From Photobacterium salinisoli (GTDB taxonomy: Bacteria > Pseudomonadota > Gammaproteobacteria > Enterobacterales > Vibrionaceae), in NCBI RefSeq assembly GCF_003614885.1, contig NZ_QZMS01000003.1:1-64000 (forward strand): a DNA stretch of 64,000 bases, in the 5' to 3' direction. This document shows positions 19,488-30,050 of this stretch, one piece after another; position 1 is the first letter of the stretch, and each line of letters starts with the position of its first letter. Position numbers and translations under genes: made by a program. The notes under the pieces were generated by a model. It saw only the letters and a list, made by a program, of their open reading frames with translations, had not been told where the DNA came from and ran no database searches.

Positions 19488-20983
19488 CAGCCCTCCCTGG
19501 TCACTCGCATCACTTCTTCAAGCGTGGTGATACCCTGGCGGACTTTGGCCAGACCATCATCACGGATGCTCGGGGTGTGCTGACGGATCACTTTCTCTAT
19601 CGCCTGCTCACCGGCATCAGCATGGATCAACTCCTGTACCTGTTCGTCCACCAGCAGCAGTTCGTGAATCCCGGTTCGGCCTCGATAGCCTTTGTTATTA
19701 CAATGCTCACAACCCACCGCATGGTAGAGGGTCAATGACTCATACTCCTGCACATCGAACAGCTTTTTCTGTTCACTGTCTGCCTGATAGGGATCGCGGC
19801 AATGAGGGCACAGCGTCCGTACCAGACGTTGCGCCAGTACTCCCAGCAAAGAAGAGGAAACCAGGAAAGGCTCGATGCCCATATCACGCAAACGCGTCAC
19901 CGCACCAATCGCAGTGTTGGTGTGCAGGGTCGACATCACCATATGACCGGTCAGAGAGGCCTGCACCGCAATGGAGGCGGTTTCCAGATCACGGATCTCA
20001 CCGACCATCACCACATCCGGGTCCTGACGCAGAATCGCCCGCAGCCCCCGGGCAAAGGTCATGTCCACTTTGGTATTCACCTGAGTCTGACCGATCCCAT
20101 CGATATCAAATTCAATCGGATCCTCAACCGTCAGGATATTGCGCTCATGGCTGTTCAGCTCCTGCAGGCCGGCATATAAGGTGGTCGATTTACCCGAGCC
20201 GGTCGGACCGGTTACCAGTATGATGCCGTGCGGACGTGCAATCAGGTACTGGAAGCTTTTATGAATATGGGGAGTCATACCAAGGCTGTGTAAATCCAGC
20301 CGGGTCGCATTTTTATCCAGCAAACGTAAGACGACACGCTCACCGTGCGAGGACGGCATGGTTGACACCCGCACATCCACCGCCCGGCCCCCGATGCGCA
20401 GAGAGATTCGGCCATCCTGGGGCACACGCTTCTCGGCGATGTCCAGCCGGGCCATGACTTTGATCCGGGACACCAGAAGTGGCGCCAGCTTACGGCTCGG
20501 CGTCAGCACCTCGCGCAGCACGCCATCGACGCGAAAGCGAATAGATAAGGTTTTCTCAAAGGTTTCGATATGGATATCCGACGCCCCTTCCTTGATCGCT
20601 TCAGCCAGCATGGCGTTGATCAGCTTGATAATTGGCGCGTCATCTTCCGATTCCAGCAGGTCTTCGGTTTGCGGCAATTCTTCAGCCAGCGAGAAAAAGT
20701 CATCGCTGTCAGAGCCCAGATCTTCCATCAACTGACGCGCTTCCGACGAATCACGCTGATAGGCATCAGTCAGTCTTTGTTCAAATTCGCTGGGCTCCAG
20801 CGCTTCAACGCGGAAACTGCGGCCGGACACCCGGCGCACTTCCGCCAGCACCACCGCTTTTAACGGGCCTTCATGATAGAGCACCCTGCCGTGTTCACCC
20901 GTCTCAAGCACCACTTTATGACGCTTGGCGAAAGAAAACGGCAAACGGAACTGCACCAGATCAGCCGGGCGCAGAGTGTCCAT
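19487..20983 (-). CDS. gspE: Type II secretion assembly ATPase E
   Basis: The cytoplasmic hexameric ATPase that drives secretion. Motifs seen: Walker [16 protein letters not shown] (about 260), the Asp box and Walker B around [16 protein letters not shown] (about 315), His box [13 protein letters not shown] (about 345), and a zinc-binding tetracysteine CPHC...CEHC (about 396 and 428) typical of GspE. ATG 20983, preceded by GGAGGAG, is preferred over the GTG at 20986; it overlaps the gspD stop by one base. Confidence 0.97.
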   Translation of the reverse strand: MDTLRPADLVQFRLPFSFAKRHKVVLETGEHGRVLYHEGPLKAVVLAEVRRVSGRSFRVEALEPSEFEQRLTDAYQRDSSEARQLMEDLGSDSDDFFSLAEELPQTEDLLESEDDAPIIKLINAMLAEAIKEGASDIHIETFEKTLSIRFRVDGVLREVLTPSRKLAPLLVSRIKVMARLDIAEKRVPQDGRISLRIGGRAVDVRVSTMPSSHGERVVLRLLDKNATRLDLHSLGMTPHIHKSFQYLIARPHGIILVTGPTGSGKSTTLYAGLQELNSHERNILTVEDPIEFDIDGIGQTQVNTKVDMTFARGLRAILRQDPDVVMVGEIRDLETASIAVQASLTGHMVMSTLHTNTAIGAVTRLRDMGIEPFLVSSSLLGVLAQRLVRTLCPHCRDPYQADSEQKKLFDVQEYESLTLYHAVGCEHCNNKGYRGRTGIHELLLVDEQVQELIHADAGEQAIEKVIRQHTPSIRDDGLAKVRQGITTLEEVMRVTREG

Positions 20984-23001
20984 CACTTCTCCTCCAGACG
21001 GGATACGAATGCCCGTACTTCAGGGGGCAGAGAAATGTCTTCGCCATATCTCGGCAATACCGGGGTTTTAGTCTCCGGCATCAAACGCAGGCCTTCATCA
21101 GCCTTGTACAGCTGCTCTGCCCGGATATAGTTGTACTTACGCTGGGTAATACCATCGGCCGTTACGCCATCCCGAATAATGGTCGGCTTGATAAAGACCA
21201 TCAGATTGGTTCTGCCCTTGCTGGTATTGTTGGATTTAAAAAGGTGGCCCAGGATAGGAATATCGCCAAGAATCGGGATCTTGGATTCATTTTCGTTAGT
21301 CTCATCCTGGATCAGACCACCCAGGGCAATCATCTGGCCGTCCTGGATCAGCACTGAGGTCGTGAGCTGTCGCTTGGAGAAACGCACGTCAACCGCGCCA
21401 TTGGCGCCCAGTACGTTAGAAACTTCCTGTTCAATCTTGAGCTGGACAGAATCCCCTTCGTTAATCTGCGGGGTCACTTTGAGCTTGATACCCACTTCTT
21501 TACGTTCCACGGTCTGGAAGGGGTTGTCGTTATTGGAGCTTGCCGTTGAGCCTGTGACGACCGGCACTTCCTCACCGACAATAAACGAGGCTTCGCCATT
21601 GTCCATCACGGTAATGCTGGGCGAAGACAGGATATTCGATTCACGGTCTGTGGCCACCGCATTAACCAGCATGGTCCAGTCACCCATGATCAAGCCCAGT
21701 ACCGCGCCATTGGCACCAGAGAGTACCTGGCCCAGTGTCGAAAAGTCGCCGCTTTCAGTAACTTCTACGTCAACCAGGTTGTTATTGTTGTCAAAACGCT
21801 GCTCGGTCCGGGTGGTGTCCTTCGCTTCTTCCAGACCAATCAGATACTGTCCGACCGGCACATTGGAGTTATTAAACTGCACTATCCCATTTTCTTTCGA
21901 ACCGTACTGGATACCGAAGTTAATACCGGCCCCTTCAGAGAGTTCCACTATCATGGCTTCAATCAGCACCTGAGCGCGGCGGATATCCAACTGGGCAATA
22001 ATGTTTTCCAGCGCGCGCATGATATCCGGCGGCGCCGTCAGGATCAGGGCATTGGTGTCGGCATGCGCGGCGATCATCACATCGTTGCTCTTAGCAACCG
22101 CAGCAGCCTGACCATTACCCTGCTTTTCGGCCTGCAGGTTATCGGATACCCCTTTGAGCACATCGACCAGCTCTTCGGCATTGGCATATTTAAGATAAAC
22201 GACACGGTTGTTACCCGAGCTCGCCATTTCTTTATCCAGCTGGCGTATCAGGCGCTTAAGACGCTCACGAACTTTAGGATCGCCGGACAGCAGCACAGAG
22301 TTGGTGCGCTCATCCGCGACTAATTTAGGCTGCAGGAACTCAGGCGTCGACTTGGCATCGGCCGACTTGTTCAGGGCATCGACAATGCGCACCATCTCTG
22401 CGGCAGAAGCATTATTGAGCTCAACCACATCGATCTCTTTATCACCGGCACGGTCAACCCGCTCAATAATATCCGCCAGGCGATTAACGACGGCCGCACG
22501 GCCTGTGATCATGATGATATTTGCCGGGTCGTAGTGCACCACGTTACCCGCGCCAGCGTTATCGTTGAGCTGACGCAACAGAGGAGACAGCTCCCTCACG
22601 GAGACATTGCGGACTGCCACCACCCGGGTCACCACTTCGTCACCCTGCGCCTGGGTTTTGCTGTCAACCACAGGAATTGAAGAAATTTTCGCGTCTTTGT
22701 CACGGATAACTTTCAGTACGCCGTTTTCCATTTCGACGACGGCAAACCCATACACTTCCAGCACGTTGAGGAAAAACTGGTAATATTGTTCGTCGTTCAG
22801 CAGATCATAGCTGCGCACATTCACCTGCCCTCTGACAGAGGGATCCACGATGATAGTCTTCTGCAGATTACGCCCAACAATGTTGATAAACTCTTGAATA
22901 TCAGTTCCTTTGAAACTGGCGCTGAATTCACTTGCCATCAGGGGAGTCGACAGCAGGCTGGCCGCCAGCCACAGGGTGCCCTTACCCATCCATTTCTTCA
23001 C
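20983..23001 (-). CDS. gspD: Type II secretion outer membrane secretin D
   Basis: The 672-aa secretin forms the outer membrane channel. A signal peptide (about 1-23) is followed by the N0 domain, three N-repeats (N1-N3, about 100-340) and the C-terminal secretin core with VPVVTGS (gate region, about 475) and [15 protein letters not shown] segment (about 570), then the S-domain. Start is GTG 23001 with AGGAG 7 bp upstream. It follows gspC by 38 bp. Confidence 0.97.
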   Translation of the reverse strand: MKKWMGKGTLWLAASLLSTPLMASEFSASFKGTDIQEFINIVGRNLQKTIIVDPSVRGQVNVRSYDLLNDEQYYQFFLNVLEVYGFAVVEMENGVLKVIRDKDAKISSIPVVDSKTQAQGDEVVTRVVAVRNVSVRELSPLLRQLNDNAGAGNVVHYDPANIIMITGRAAVVNRLADIIERVDRAGDKEIDVVELNNASAAEMVRIVDALNKSADAKSTPEFLQPKLVADERTNSVLLSGDPKVRERLKRLIRQLDKEMASSGNNRVVYLKYANAEELVDVLKGVSDNLQAEKQGNGQAAAVAKSNDVMIAAHADTNALILTAPPDIMRALENIIAQLDIRRAQVLIEAMIVELSEGAGINFGIQYGSKENGIVQFNNSNVPVGQYLIGLEEAKDTTRTEQRFDNNNNLVDVEVTESGDFSTLGQVLSGANGAVLGLIMGDWTMLVNAVATDRESNILSSPSITVMDNGEASFIVGEEVPVVTGSTASSNNDNPFQTVERKEVGIKLKVTPQINEGDSVQLKIEQEVSNVLGANGAVDVRFSKRQLTTSVLIQDGQMIALGGLIQDETNENESKIPILGDIPILGHLFKSNNTSKGRTNLMVFIKPTIIRDGVTADGITQRKYNYIRAEQLYKADEGLRLMPETKTPVLPRYGEDISLPPEVRAFVSRLEEK

Positions 23002-23039
23002 AAAAAACTCCTGCGTATGTACGCAATGTATTCGTGCTG

Positions 23040-23963
23040 CTATTGCAGCTCTATCAATATGTCATGTAACTGCCCGTCACGCTCTACTGTTAATGTCAGC
23101 TCAGTGGCAGAGGACAGCTCAGTCCACAACCGTGCCATCACGGCCGGGTCTTTCAAATCATTGCCGTTAAGACTCACTGCCAGATCTTCCGGCTGCAGCC
23201 CAACAGCATCAAAAAGCACACGGTTTTTCCCTGGATTAACCCGATAACCTATCAGTTCGTCATCCTGCTTTACCTGAGATAAGCGAATGTATGAAAAGAG
23301 ATTTTGCGGCTTCTCCATGATCTCTTGTTTTATCTGCGCCAGATCGTCACCCGCTCCCTCGGACTCGGTAGAATCAGGCTGTACTGTCGGCTCGGGTGCC
23401 TGTCGTACAGCCGGTGCAGTAGAAGGGGCTGACGCCGAAGACCCATTCTGGCCAAACTTTTGTCCATCCAGCATCAGTGTCTCATCGCGCCCGTTGTTAC
23501 GGATAATGACCCGATCAACAAACACCCCCTGCAAGGTCGCGCGCGTGCCGTCAATGGCTTCATTCAACCCATAGGTATTCTGCTTACCCCGATTGGTGAT
23601 CACCGCCAGACTGGTTTGCGGGTTGTTACTCGCCACCACCCCAACCAGTGTCAGGTTAAGTTTAGTCTCTGGCGCATCCTGTTTGACCGGTTGCTGGGGA
23701 ATCACCTTAGGGGCATCCGCCCGATAACGGCCAAACAGCTCAAGTGTCAGTAATTCAGAGACTTGCAGCCCCTGCTGATTGGCCCCGCCAGACTTAATGC
23801 TGGGTGCCTGCCAGGCCGGTGGCGCTTCCACTGGCTGCAATGCCGACCACACAAGACGCCCCAGCATCCAGGCCAGAACAACCACCAGACACCAGGTCAC
23901 GATTCGGGTCAGAGACTGCATTGAGGGCATACGTTTTCCCGCCACTGCCTGACGCCAGTGCAT
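23040..23963 (-). CDS. gspC: Type II secretion system protein C
   Basis: GspC connects the inner membrane platform to the secretin. The protein has one transmembrane helix (about 23-40), a homology region that binds GspD N0 (about 85-150), a proline/serine-rich linker (about 175-205) and a C-terminal PDZ domain (about 215-305). ATG 23963 has AGGG 5 bp upstream; an alternative ATG at 23984 has no good ribosome binding site and adds 7 residues. It is the first gene of a 12-gene operon gspCDEFGHIJKLMN with tight or overlapping junctions; no gspO prepilin peptidase is in it. Confidence 0.93.
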   Translation of the reverse strand: MHWRQAVAGKRMPSMQSLTRIVTWCLVVVLAWMLGRLVWSALQPVEAPPAWQAPSIKSGGANQQGLQVSELLTLELFGRYRADAPKVIPQQPVKQDAPETKLNLTLVGVVASNNPQTSLAVITNRGKQNTYGLNEAIDGTRATLQGVFVDRVIIRNNGRDETLMLDGQKFGQNGSSASAPSTAPAVRQAPEPTVQPDSTESEGAGDDLAQIKQEIMEKPQNLFSYIRLSQVKQDDELIGYRVNPGKNRVLFDAVGLQPEDLAVSLNGNDLKDPAVMARLWTELSSATELTLTVERDGQLHDILIELQ

Positions 23964-23984
23964 TGTTACCCTAGCTACATCCAT

Positions 23985-24524
23985 TTGCTGTTTTCTGCCT
24001 CATGACTCTTTGTAATCAATAATATGACAAGAAAAGCCCGGATTGAGTTCCAGTTATTTCAAGCGGATTTTTGCTTACCGCAATCCCGACGCTCATCTTG
24101 TTGCATGACAGGTTAATATAGCAAACCCACTCACTGAAAAAATACTACTCATTTAGCAGTGTGTTATTTCGTGTGAGGAAATTCCCATTCATTGTTGAAT
24201 TTGCGATCCGGCATCACCATTTAATAACTACTGTGTACCTGTAATGCTGACTTTTTGTGCAACGAAACAAGGTCTGACACTCACTTGGCACTACCGAGCA
24301 ACCACATACTGTTAATGCACTGTGTCAGTTCGAGCCAAAACCTAGGGTATTTTTCCCCAGGCTTTTCGGGTCGTTAGCCAGAATGTGAAGCGGGTGATCT
24401 GTGGCTACCCCAAATGACCATCACTTTCGCTCAGAGACAATCCGGCAGGTAAACAGCCTATGCAGCTGACGCGGCATTTCCATTATGATATTTTTAGCGC
24501 CCGTTTGGGTAAGGAGCCTGTTTT
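23985..24524. other. Gene-free spacer between gspC and hslR
   Basis: A 540-bp AT-rich divergent spacer holding the promoters of the secretion operon (minus) and hslR (plus). No convincing sigma-70 pair, small RNA or ORF could be singled out. An imperfect hairpin (CCTAGGG/CCCCAGG) lies at 24342-24362. The hslR ribosome binding site is AAGGAG at 24511. Confidence 0.5.
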
Positions 24525-24929
24525 ATGAGTCGGCAACCCTCCGAATCCGATACAACAGAAGTGCGTTTGGACAAATGGCTGTGGGCTGCCCGCTTTTACA
24601 AAACCCGCTCGATCGCACGAAATATGATCGACGGTGGAAAAGTGCACTATAACGGCCAGCGTTCCAAACCCAGTAAGCTTGTCGAGCTGGGGGCCGAAAT
24701 CAAACTTCGGCAGGGCAATGAGGAAAAAACAGTCACTGTCCTCAAAGTGTCCGGTACACGCCGAGGCGCACCAGAAGCCCAAACCCTTTATCAGGAAACG
24801 GCAGCCAGCCTGACTCAACGCGAGCAACAGGCACAGATGCGCAAGCTCAATTCGCACAATCCGCACCCGGACAAGCGCCCGGATAAAAAGCAGCGACGCG
24901 ATATACTTAAGTTTAAAAGCAATCACTGA
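24525..24929 (+). CDS. hslR: Ribosome-associated heat shock protein Hsp15
   Basis: Hsp15 binds free 50S subunits carrying nascent chains and helps recycle them. The 134-aa protein has an S4 RNA-binding domain ([23 protein letters not shown] at about 11-33) and a basic C-terminal tail. It is followed by hslO 26 bp later, the conserved heat shock pair. Confidence 0.97.
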   Translation: MSRQPSESDTTEVRLDKWLWAARFYKTRSIARNMIDGGKVHYNGQRSKPSKLVELGAEIKLRQGNEEKTVTVLKVSGTRRGAPEAQTLYQETAASLTQREQQAQMRKLNSHNPHPDKRPDKKQRRDILKFKSNH

Positions 24930-24955
24930 CAGTGAGTGCCGGAGAAAACCAAATC

Positions 24956-25834
24956 ATGACCAGCGACAATCTTTACCGTTACCTGTTTGACGACGTGTCT
25001 GTTCGCGGTGAACTCGTACAGCTCACCGACACCTACCAGCACATTATTGCCAGCAAGGACTACCCTGCGCCTTTGCAAACCCTATTGGGCGAATTGCTGG
25101 TCGCCACCAGCCTGCTGACTGCCACTCTGAAATTCGAAGGCTCCATCACGGTACAACTGCAAGGTGACGGTCCGGTGAAACTGGCGGTGATTAATGGCGA
25201 TCACAACCAGCAGATGCGCGGCGTCGCTCGTTGGGACGGCGAACTGGTTGCCGACGGCAACATCCACGATCTGATGGGTAAAGGTCATATGATCATTACC
25301 ATCACGCCAAATCAGGGTGAACGCTATCAGGGTGTGGTCGGTCTGGAAGGCGACACGCTTGCTGCGTGTCTGGAAAGCTACTTTGCCAACTCAGAGCAAC
25401 TGGCGACCCGCATCTGGCTGCGCACCGGTGAGGCCGACGGCCAGGCTAAAGCCGCAGGCATGCTGCTGCAGATCCTGCCAGATGGCAAAGGCGATGCCAG
25501 TGATTTTGAGCACCTGGAGCAGTTAACTGAGACGGTGAAGAATGAAGAGCTGTTCAGCCTGCCTGCTCAGGACGTGTTATACCGACTGTACCATCAGGAG
25601 AAAGTGAAACTCTTCGATCCGCAACCGGTGATTTTCCACTGCGGCTGCTCCCGTGAGCGCAGCGCCGGTGCCATTAAACTGCTGGATCGTCATGAAGTCG
25701 AACGTATTTTGCATGAAGAAGGCAAAGTCTCTCTGCATTGTGACTACTGTGGTACCAGCTACGATTTCGACAGTTTTGATATTACCAGCCTGTTCGAAAC
25801 CGGCTCAGAAGCTGACGATTCGCAGCTTCATTAA
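24956..25834 (+). CDS. hslO: Redox-regulated chaperone Hsp33
   Basis: Hsp33 is a holdase activated by oxidation of its zinc centre. From ATG 24956 it is 292 aa, the same as E. coli, with the beginning [18 protein letters not shown]. The zinc motif CGC ... CDYC (about 231-268) is intact, the four cysteines spaced as in the family. A GTG at 24932 would add eight residues not seen in homologues; GGAG lies upstream of the chosen start. Confidence 0.97.
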   Translation: MTSDNLYRYLFDDVSVRGELVQLTDTYQHIIASKDYPAPLQTLLGELLVATSLLTATLKFEGSITVQLQGDGPVKLAVINGDHNQQMRGVARWDGELVADGNIHDLMGKGHMIITITPNQGERYQGVVGLEGDTLAACLESYFANSEQLATRIWLRTGEADGQAKAAGMLLQILPDGKGDASDFEHLEQLTETVKNEELFSLPAQDVLYRLYHQEKVKLFDPQPVIFHCGCSRERSAGAIKLLDRHEVERILHEEGKVSLHCDYCGTSYDFDSFDITSLFETGSEADDSQLH

Positions 25835-25871
25835 TTTTCAGCCATTATTAAGACTGAAAGTAAATTACATA

Positions 25872-25898
25872 AGCCAGCTACATGCTGGCTTTTTTTTT
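25872..25898 (+). terminator. Intrinsic terminator after hslO
   Basis: AGCCAGC-TACAT-GCTGGCT stem followed by eight T residues. Confidence 0.9.
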
Positions 25899-26043
25899 AA
25901 CTCCTCCACACTTTTATGCTGCATTCTGAAATGCAAGCACAGCTTATTCATGCTTAATTGGCAAGGAATATTAATCACTTACACTGGCACAAACCTTTCC
26001 AGACAGGGTAAAATTAGGCTAGGTACAGATAAAAACACTAGAA

Positions 26044-26070
26044 AGTAACCACATTTTGTAAGTGGTTACT
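26044..26070 (+). promoter_or_regulatory. Inverted repeat in pckA upstream region
   Basis: Perfect 9-bp inverted repeat AGTAACCAC/GTGGTTACT, loop 9 nt, 75 bp before pckA. A second small hairpin (CCCTG-TACG-CAGGG) lies at about 26083-26096. They could be an operator or leader structure; the regulator is unknown. The rest of the 309-bp spacer (25899-26143) shows no gene. Confidence 0.45.
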
Positions 26071-26143
26071 ATAAAAGTTACCTCCCTGTACGCAGGGTAA
26101 AAAAAGACAGCCTAACTACCTCTTACCCCCCAAGGAGTCGCTA

Positions 26144-27778
26144 ATGACAGTCATGCACGCCGAAGATGAAAAGGTCAACCAACAGCTGGATTTGTCTCAG
26201 TACGGTATCCATAACGTAAAAGAAGTCCTTCGTAATCCTTCCTACGAAGTGCTTTTTGAGGAAGAAACCAGACCCGGTCTGGAAGGTTATGAAAAAGGCG
26301 TAGTGACGGAACTGGGCGCTGTCTCTGTGGACACAGGGATCTTTACCGGTCGTTCTCCAAAAGATAAGTACATAGTGAAAGATGACACCACCCGCGATAC
26401 CCTGTGGTGGTCAGATCAAGGCAGCAATGACAACAAGCCGCTGAGTTCAGAAGTCTGGAACGATTTGAAAGCGCTGGTCGCCAATCAGCTATCCGGCAAA
26501 CGTCTGTTTGTGGTCGACGGTTACTGCGGCGCCAACCCGGACACCCGTTTGTGTATTCGGGTGATCACCGAAGTGGCCTGGCAGGCACACTTCGTCAAGA
26601 ACATGTTCATCCGTCCGAGTGACGAAGAGTTGGCCACCTTCAAGCCTGATTTTGTGGTGATGAACGGTGCTAAATGCACCAATAAGCAGTGGCAGCAACA
26701 CGGCATGCACTCTGAAAACTTCACCGTGTTCAACCTGACAGAACGCATGCAGCTGATCGGCGGTACCTGGTACGGTGGCGAGATGAAAAAAGGTATGTTC
26801 TCCATGATGAACTACTTCCTGCCGCTGCAGGACATCGCCTCTATGCACTGCTCGGCAAATCAGGGAGAAAACGGCGATGTCGCTGTGTTCTTTGGCCTGT
26901 CCGGCACAGGTAAAACCACTCTGTCTACCGATCCTAAGCGCAAACTGATTGGCGATGACGAGCATGGCTGGGATGACAACGGTGTCTTCAATTTCGAAGG
27001 GGGCTGCTACGCCAAAACCATCAAGCTGTCGAAAGAAGCCGAACCGGACATCTACAATGCAATCCGTCGTGATGCCCTGCTGGAAAACGTGACCGTTCGC
27101 GATGACGGCACCATAGATTTTGACGACGGCTCTAAAACCGAAAACACCCGGGTATCCTACCCGCTGTACCACATTGATAACATTGTGAAGCCGGTATCCC
27201 GCGGTGGCCATGCCAACAAGGTTATCTTCCTCTCGGCCGACGCCTTCGGTGTGCTGCCTCCAGTCTCCAAGCTGACGCCTGAGCAGACCAAGTACCACTT
27301 TTTGTCTGGCTTTACGGCGAAACTGGCTGGGACCGAGCGTGGCATCACAGAGCCAACACCGACCTTCTCGGCTTGTTTTGGTAATGCCTTCCTGAGTCTG
27401 CACCCGACGAAATATGCTGAAGTGCTGGTCAAGCGCATGGAAGCCGCAGGCGCTGAAGCCTATCTGGTCAACACAGGCTGGAACGGCACAGGCAAACGTA
27501 TCTCTATCCAGGATACCCGTGCCATTATTGATGCCATTCTCGACGGTTCGATTGAAAACGCAGAAACCAAGCAAGTGCCTATTTTCAATCTGACGGTGCC
27601 GACAGCCTTGCCGGGCGTGAATCCTGATATTCTGGATCCGCGCGATACCTATACCAGCGAAGCGGAATGGCAAGCCAAAGCCATCGATCTGGCCAAGCTG
27701 TTCATTAACAACTTCGAAAAATACACAGATAACGAACAAGGTGCTGCTCTGGTGGCCGCTGGTCCTCAGCTGGACTAA
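26144..27778 (+). CDS. pckA: Phosphoenolpyruvate carboxykinase (ATP)
   Basis: PckA converts oxaloacetate and ATP to PEP and CO2, the first step of gluconeogenesis. The 544-aa protein shows the P-loop [11 protein letters not shown] (about 250), the metal-binding [20 protein letters not shown] (about 270-289) and substrate residues in [12 protein letters not shown] (about 67). The ribosome binding site AAGGAG lies 7 bp before ATG 26144. It stands alone between two hairpins. Confidence 0.97.
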   Translation: MTVMHAEDEKVNQQLDLSQYGIHNVKEVLRNPSYEVLFEEETRPGLEGYEKGVVTELGAVSVDTGIFTGRSPKDKYIVKDDTTRDTLWWSDQGSNDNKPLSSEVWNDLKALVANQLSGKRLFVVDGYCGANPDTRLCIRVITEVAWQAHFVKNMFIRPSDEELATFKPDFVVMNGAKCTNKQWQQHGMHSENFTVFNLTERMQLIGGTWYGGEMKKGMFSMMNYFLPLQDIASMHCSANQGENGDVAVFFGLSGTGKTTLSTDPKRKLIGDDEHGWDDNGVFNFEGGCYAKTIKLSKEAEPDIYNAIRRDALLENVTVRDDGTIDFDDGSKTENTRVSYPLYHIDNIVKPVSRGGHANKVIFLSADAFGVLPPVSKLTPEQTKYHFLSGFTAKLAGTERGITEPTPTFSACFGNAFLSLHPTKYAEVLVKRMEAAGAEAYLVNTGWNGTGKRISIQDTRAIIDAILDGSIENAETKQVPIFNLTVPTALPGVNPDILDPRDTYTSEAEWQAKAIDLAKLFINNFEKYTDNEQGAALVAAGPQLD

Positions 27779-27794
27779 CATTCGCCGTCAAACC

Positions 27795-27828
27795 CAAGCA
27801 AGCCCTGCAGTGCAGGGCTTGCTTGTCT
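27795..27828 (+). terminator. Strong hairpin after pckA
   Basis: Perfect 14-bp stem CAAGCAAGCCCTGC with a 3-nt loop, followed only by TCTCT. Likely the pckA transcript end. Confidence 0.7.
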
Positions 27829-28031
27829 CTGAACCAATCGCACACTCGTGCAACAAGCTTGGCTAAACGCTAAATAGCCGACAAAAATCAGCCGCATTCC
27901 TTGCCAAGTAGCCGCATTTCCTTCACTCTTTTTACACCGACCTGACCATGCCTTTTTCCCAAGACTTTCATCACCGCCCGATTGCCCGGCAGCGGCCTAA
28001 ACATGGTTTGGCGGCTGATATGGAGTTCAGC

Positions 28032-30050
28032 ATGCGTTTCTTGGCAAAAATTCTGGCTACCCTGATTATTCTGCTGCTGATGGCAGCCACCATTATGGCC
28101 ATCCTGCTGCATACCCGCCACAGCGCCGCCCTGGTGAACACGCTCTTAAGGGGAGCCGGCTATGAAGGGGCGCAAGTTGCCGCTGTGCAATATTCTCTGC
28201 AAAGTGATCCGCTGCATTTACGTCTGATCCAGCCTCGCTGGCAACAGCACAATGCGCCCGCCTTAGCTGCTGAGCAGCTTGATCTCTGGCTGTCTCCTGC
28301 CTCTTTCTACCGCCGGGGATGGCATTTTGACAGCCTGTTGATTCAAGGCGTCACTCTCAACCGGGTACCGGCTCTCGAACTGGAAAACGGCCTGATCAAT
28401 GCCCGCCGTCTGGCTGTCACCCAGCTGACACTCTCGGTGCCCGGACTGCAGCTCGACAACGCCCGCCTCGAACTCGATAACTGGCAAAACAGCGCACAAG
28501 CCTGGGGAGACTTCAGCGGGGACTTTCGTCTGTCGGCCGAGCAGGCCACCTGGCATAATCAGACCCTGCAACAGGTGCTCATTGACGGGGAACGCGATGC
28601 ACGGACCTGGACTGTGTATGGTTTGTCATTGAATTGGCAAGGTGCCAGATTCCACGGCCAGGCCGAATATCAGACTGACGCACATAACCTGATCATCCAT
28701 CAACTCAGCGCCAGCGGCCTGAAGATAGACCAAGATTTTCCGATCCAAACCTTATTGGATTTGAGCGCACAGGTACGCGAGTCCGAGCTGAGCGTAGATT
28801 TACGCCGTCTGGATATCCTGGACAGCAGTCTGGAGCACCAGGAATACAGTACCAGTAATGCTAATCTGGCGCTGGAAAACTGGCGCTGGCCCGGTACGCT
28901 TTGGCAACAGCAGGATGCCCGTCTGTCACTGGGGGCCGATACGCTGCGCTGGCATGATCTGCTGCTGGACGCCCCCCTTACTGAGCTGCACTTCACCCCG
29001 GAGCAGATCAGCCTGAACGGCTTTTCAGCCCGCATGCTTGAAGGCTACCTGCGTGCTGAGGCAACCCTGACGCCCGAAGCCATGTTGCTGCATCAGCTGG
29101 AGCTCAAGGGTATTCGCTGGGTAATGCCCGAAGCTATCCAGGCCTGGCTGATGCACGACAGCACCCCGCAGACACCGTTGCAGGCTCATGTGGATCAGTG
29201 GTGGCGAAAGCTCGATACCCTGACCGTGGATCAGCTTTCTGTCGGCTACAGTCAGCTGACCGGCACTTATGCACCACTGCCTTTTCAGATCAACGATATC
29301 AATCTGGACGGCACAGGGCTGGTGCTGCTGCGTCAGGGACAACCCGGACTGTGGCAAGGTGAACTCAATGCCGGTGCCGGTTTCACCCATGTCCGTCAAA
29401 TCACCCTGCACGATCCGCTGCTGACCATGAGCAGCCAGGCAGGACACTGGCAAATCACACGATTAAACCTGCCGATTGAAGAAGGCCTGTTAGAAGGCAG
29501 CGCCGATATCCAGCTCAGCGAAGCAGGCTGGCCCTGGACACTGTCTCTGACCGGCGACAGCCTGCCGTCGCAGATGATGCACCACTGGTTTGGGCTACCG
29601 CTCCCGCTGCAGGGAAAAATGGATATCAGCGTCCAGGCAAGTGGTCTGGGGCAGTTCCACCGCGGGCTGGCTTACAGTTTGGATGGCCACCTCAATGCGG
29701 CATTCCGCCAGCAGGCCCTGATCCCAAGCGAAGCCTCGCTGCTGCAGAGCTGGCAGAATGGCGAAACACTGGCCGTTACCCCGCTCAGCAGCGATAAGAC
29801 ACCAGTGCGCTCACCGGTTACGCTAAGCCCGCTCAAGCTGCGGGCTGATCGGGGACGCATTACTCTGCAGCCGCTAACTCTGCAGGGCCAGCAGTTAACA
29901 GCAGAGTTACAGGGAGAATGGGATCTGGCAACCCCGTCAGGGCGTGAAATTGAGCTCAATGCCAGCGATGGCTGCCAGCAGCTCACCAAGCGCTGGCACA
30001 ACCATCAGCAGGACATGTCAGTCTTGTCTTGCGAGCGAAACAGCATATAG
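28032..30050 (+). CDS. AsmA-family envelope protein
   Basis: A 672-aa protein with an N-terminal membrane anchor (about residues 2-23) and a long periplasmic beta-rich region containing the AsmA pattern (VALNTLLRGAGYEGAQV-like start, QLDLWLSP, LLIQGVTLNRV). AsmA-type proteins are bridge-like lipid carriers or outer membrane assembly factors; which role applies is not shown. ATG 28032 with GGAG 6 bp upstream is preferred to upstream ATGs at 28020 and 27948. The last 46 bp overlap the 3' end of convergent fabY. It follows pckA as in vibrios. Confidence 0.85.
   Translation: MRFLAKILATLIILLLMAATIMAILLHTRHSAALVNTLLRGAGYEGAQVAAVQYSLQSDPLHLRLIQPRWQQHNAPALAAEQLDLWLSPASFYRRGWHFDSLLIQGVTLNRVPALELENGLINARRLAVTQLTLSVPGLQLDNARLELDNWQNSAQAWGDFSGDFRLSAEQATWHNQTLQQVLIDGERDARTWTVYGLSLNWQGARFHGQAEYQTDAHNLIIHQLSASGLKIDQDFPIQTLLDLSAQVRESELSVDLRRLDILDSSLEHQEYSTSNANLALENWRWPGTLWQQQDARLSLGADTLRWHDLLLDAPLTELHFTPEQISLNGFSARMLEGYLRAEATLTPEAMLLHQLELKGIRWVMPEAIQAWLMHDSTPQTPLQAHVDQWWRKLDTLTVDQLSVGYSQLTGTYAPLPFQINDINLDGTGLVLLRQGQPGLWQGELNAGAGFTHVRQITLHDPLLTMSSQAGHWQITRLNLPIEEGLLEGSADIQLSEAGWPWTLSLTGDSLPSQMMHHWFGLPLPLQGKMDISVQASGLGQFHRGLAYSLDGHLNAAFRQQALIPSEASLLQSWQNGETLAVTPLSSDKTPVRSPVTLSPLKLRADRGRITLQPLTLQGQQLTAELQGEWDLATPSGREIELNASDGCQQLTKRWHNHQQDMSVLSCERNSI

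Noticed and set aside
24380..24524. Sigma-32 promoter of hslR
   Set aside because: A CCCCAAAT-like -10 is present near 24408, but no -35 CTTGAA at the right distance.
26489..27781. 430-aa open frame antisense to pckA
   Set aside because: No ribosome binding site or recognisable family; it mirrors the codon bias of the highly conserved pckA on the other strand.
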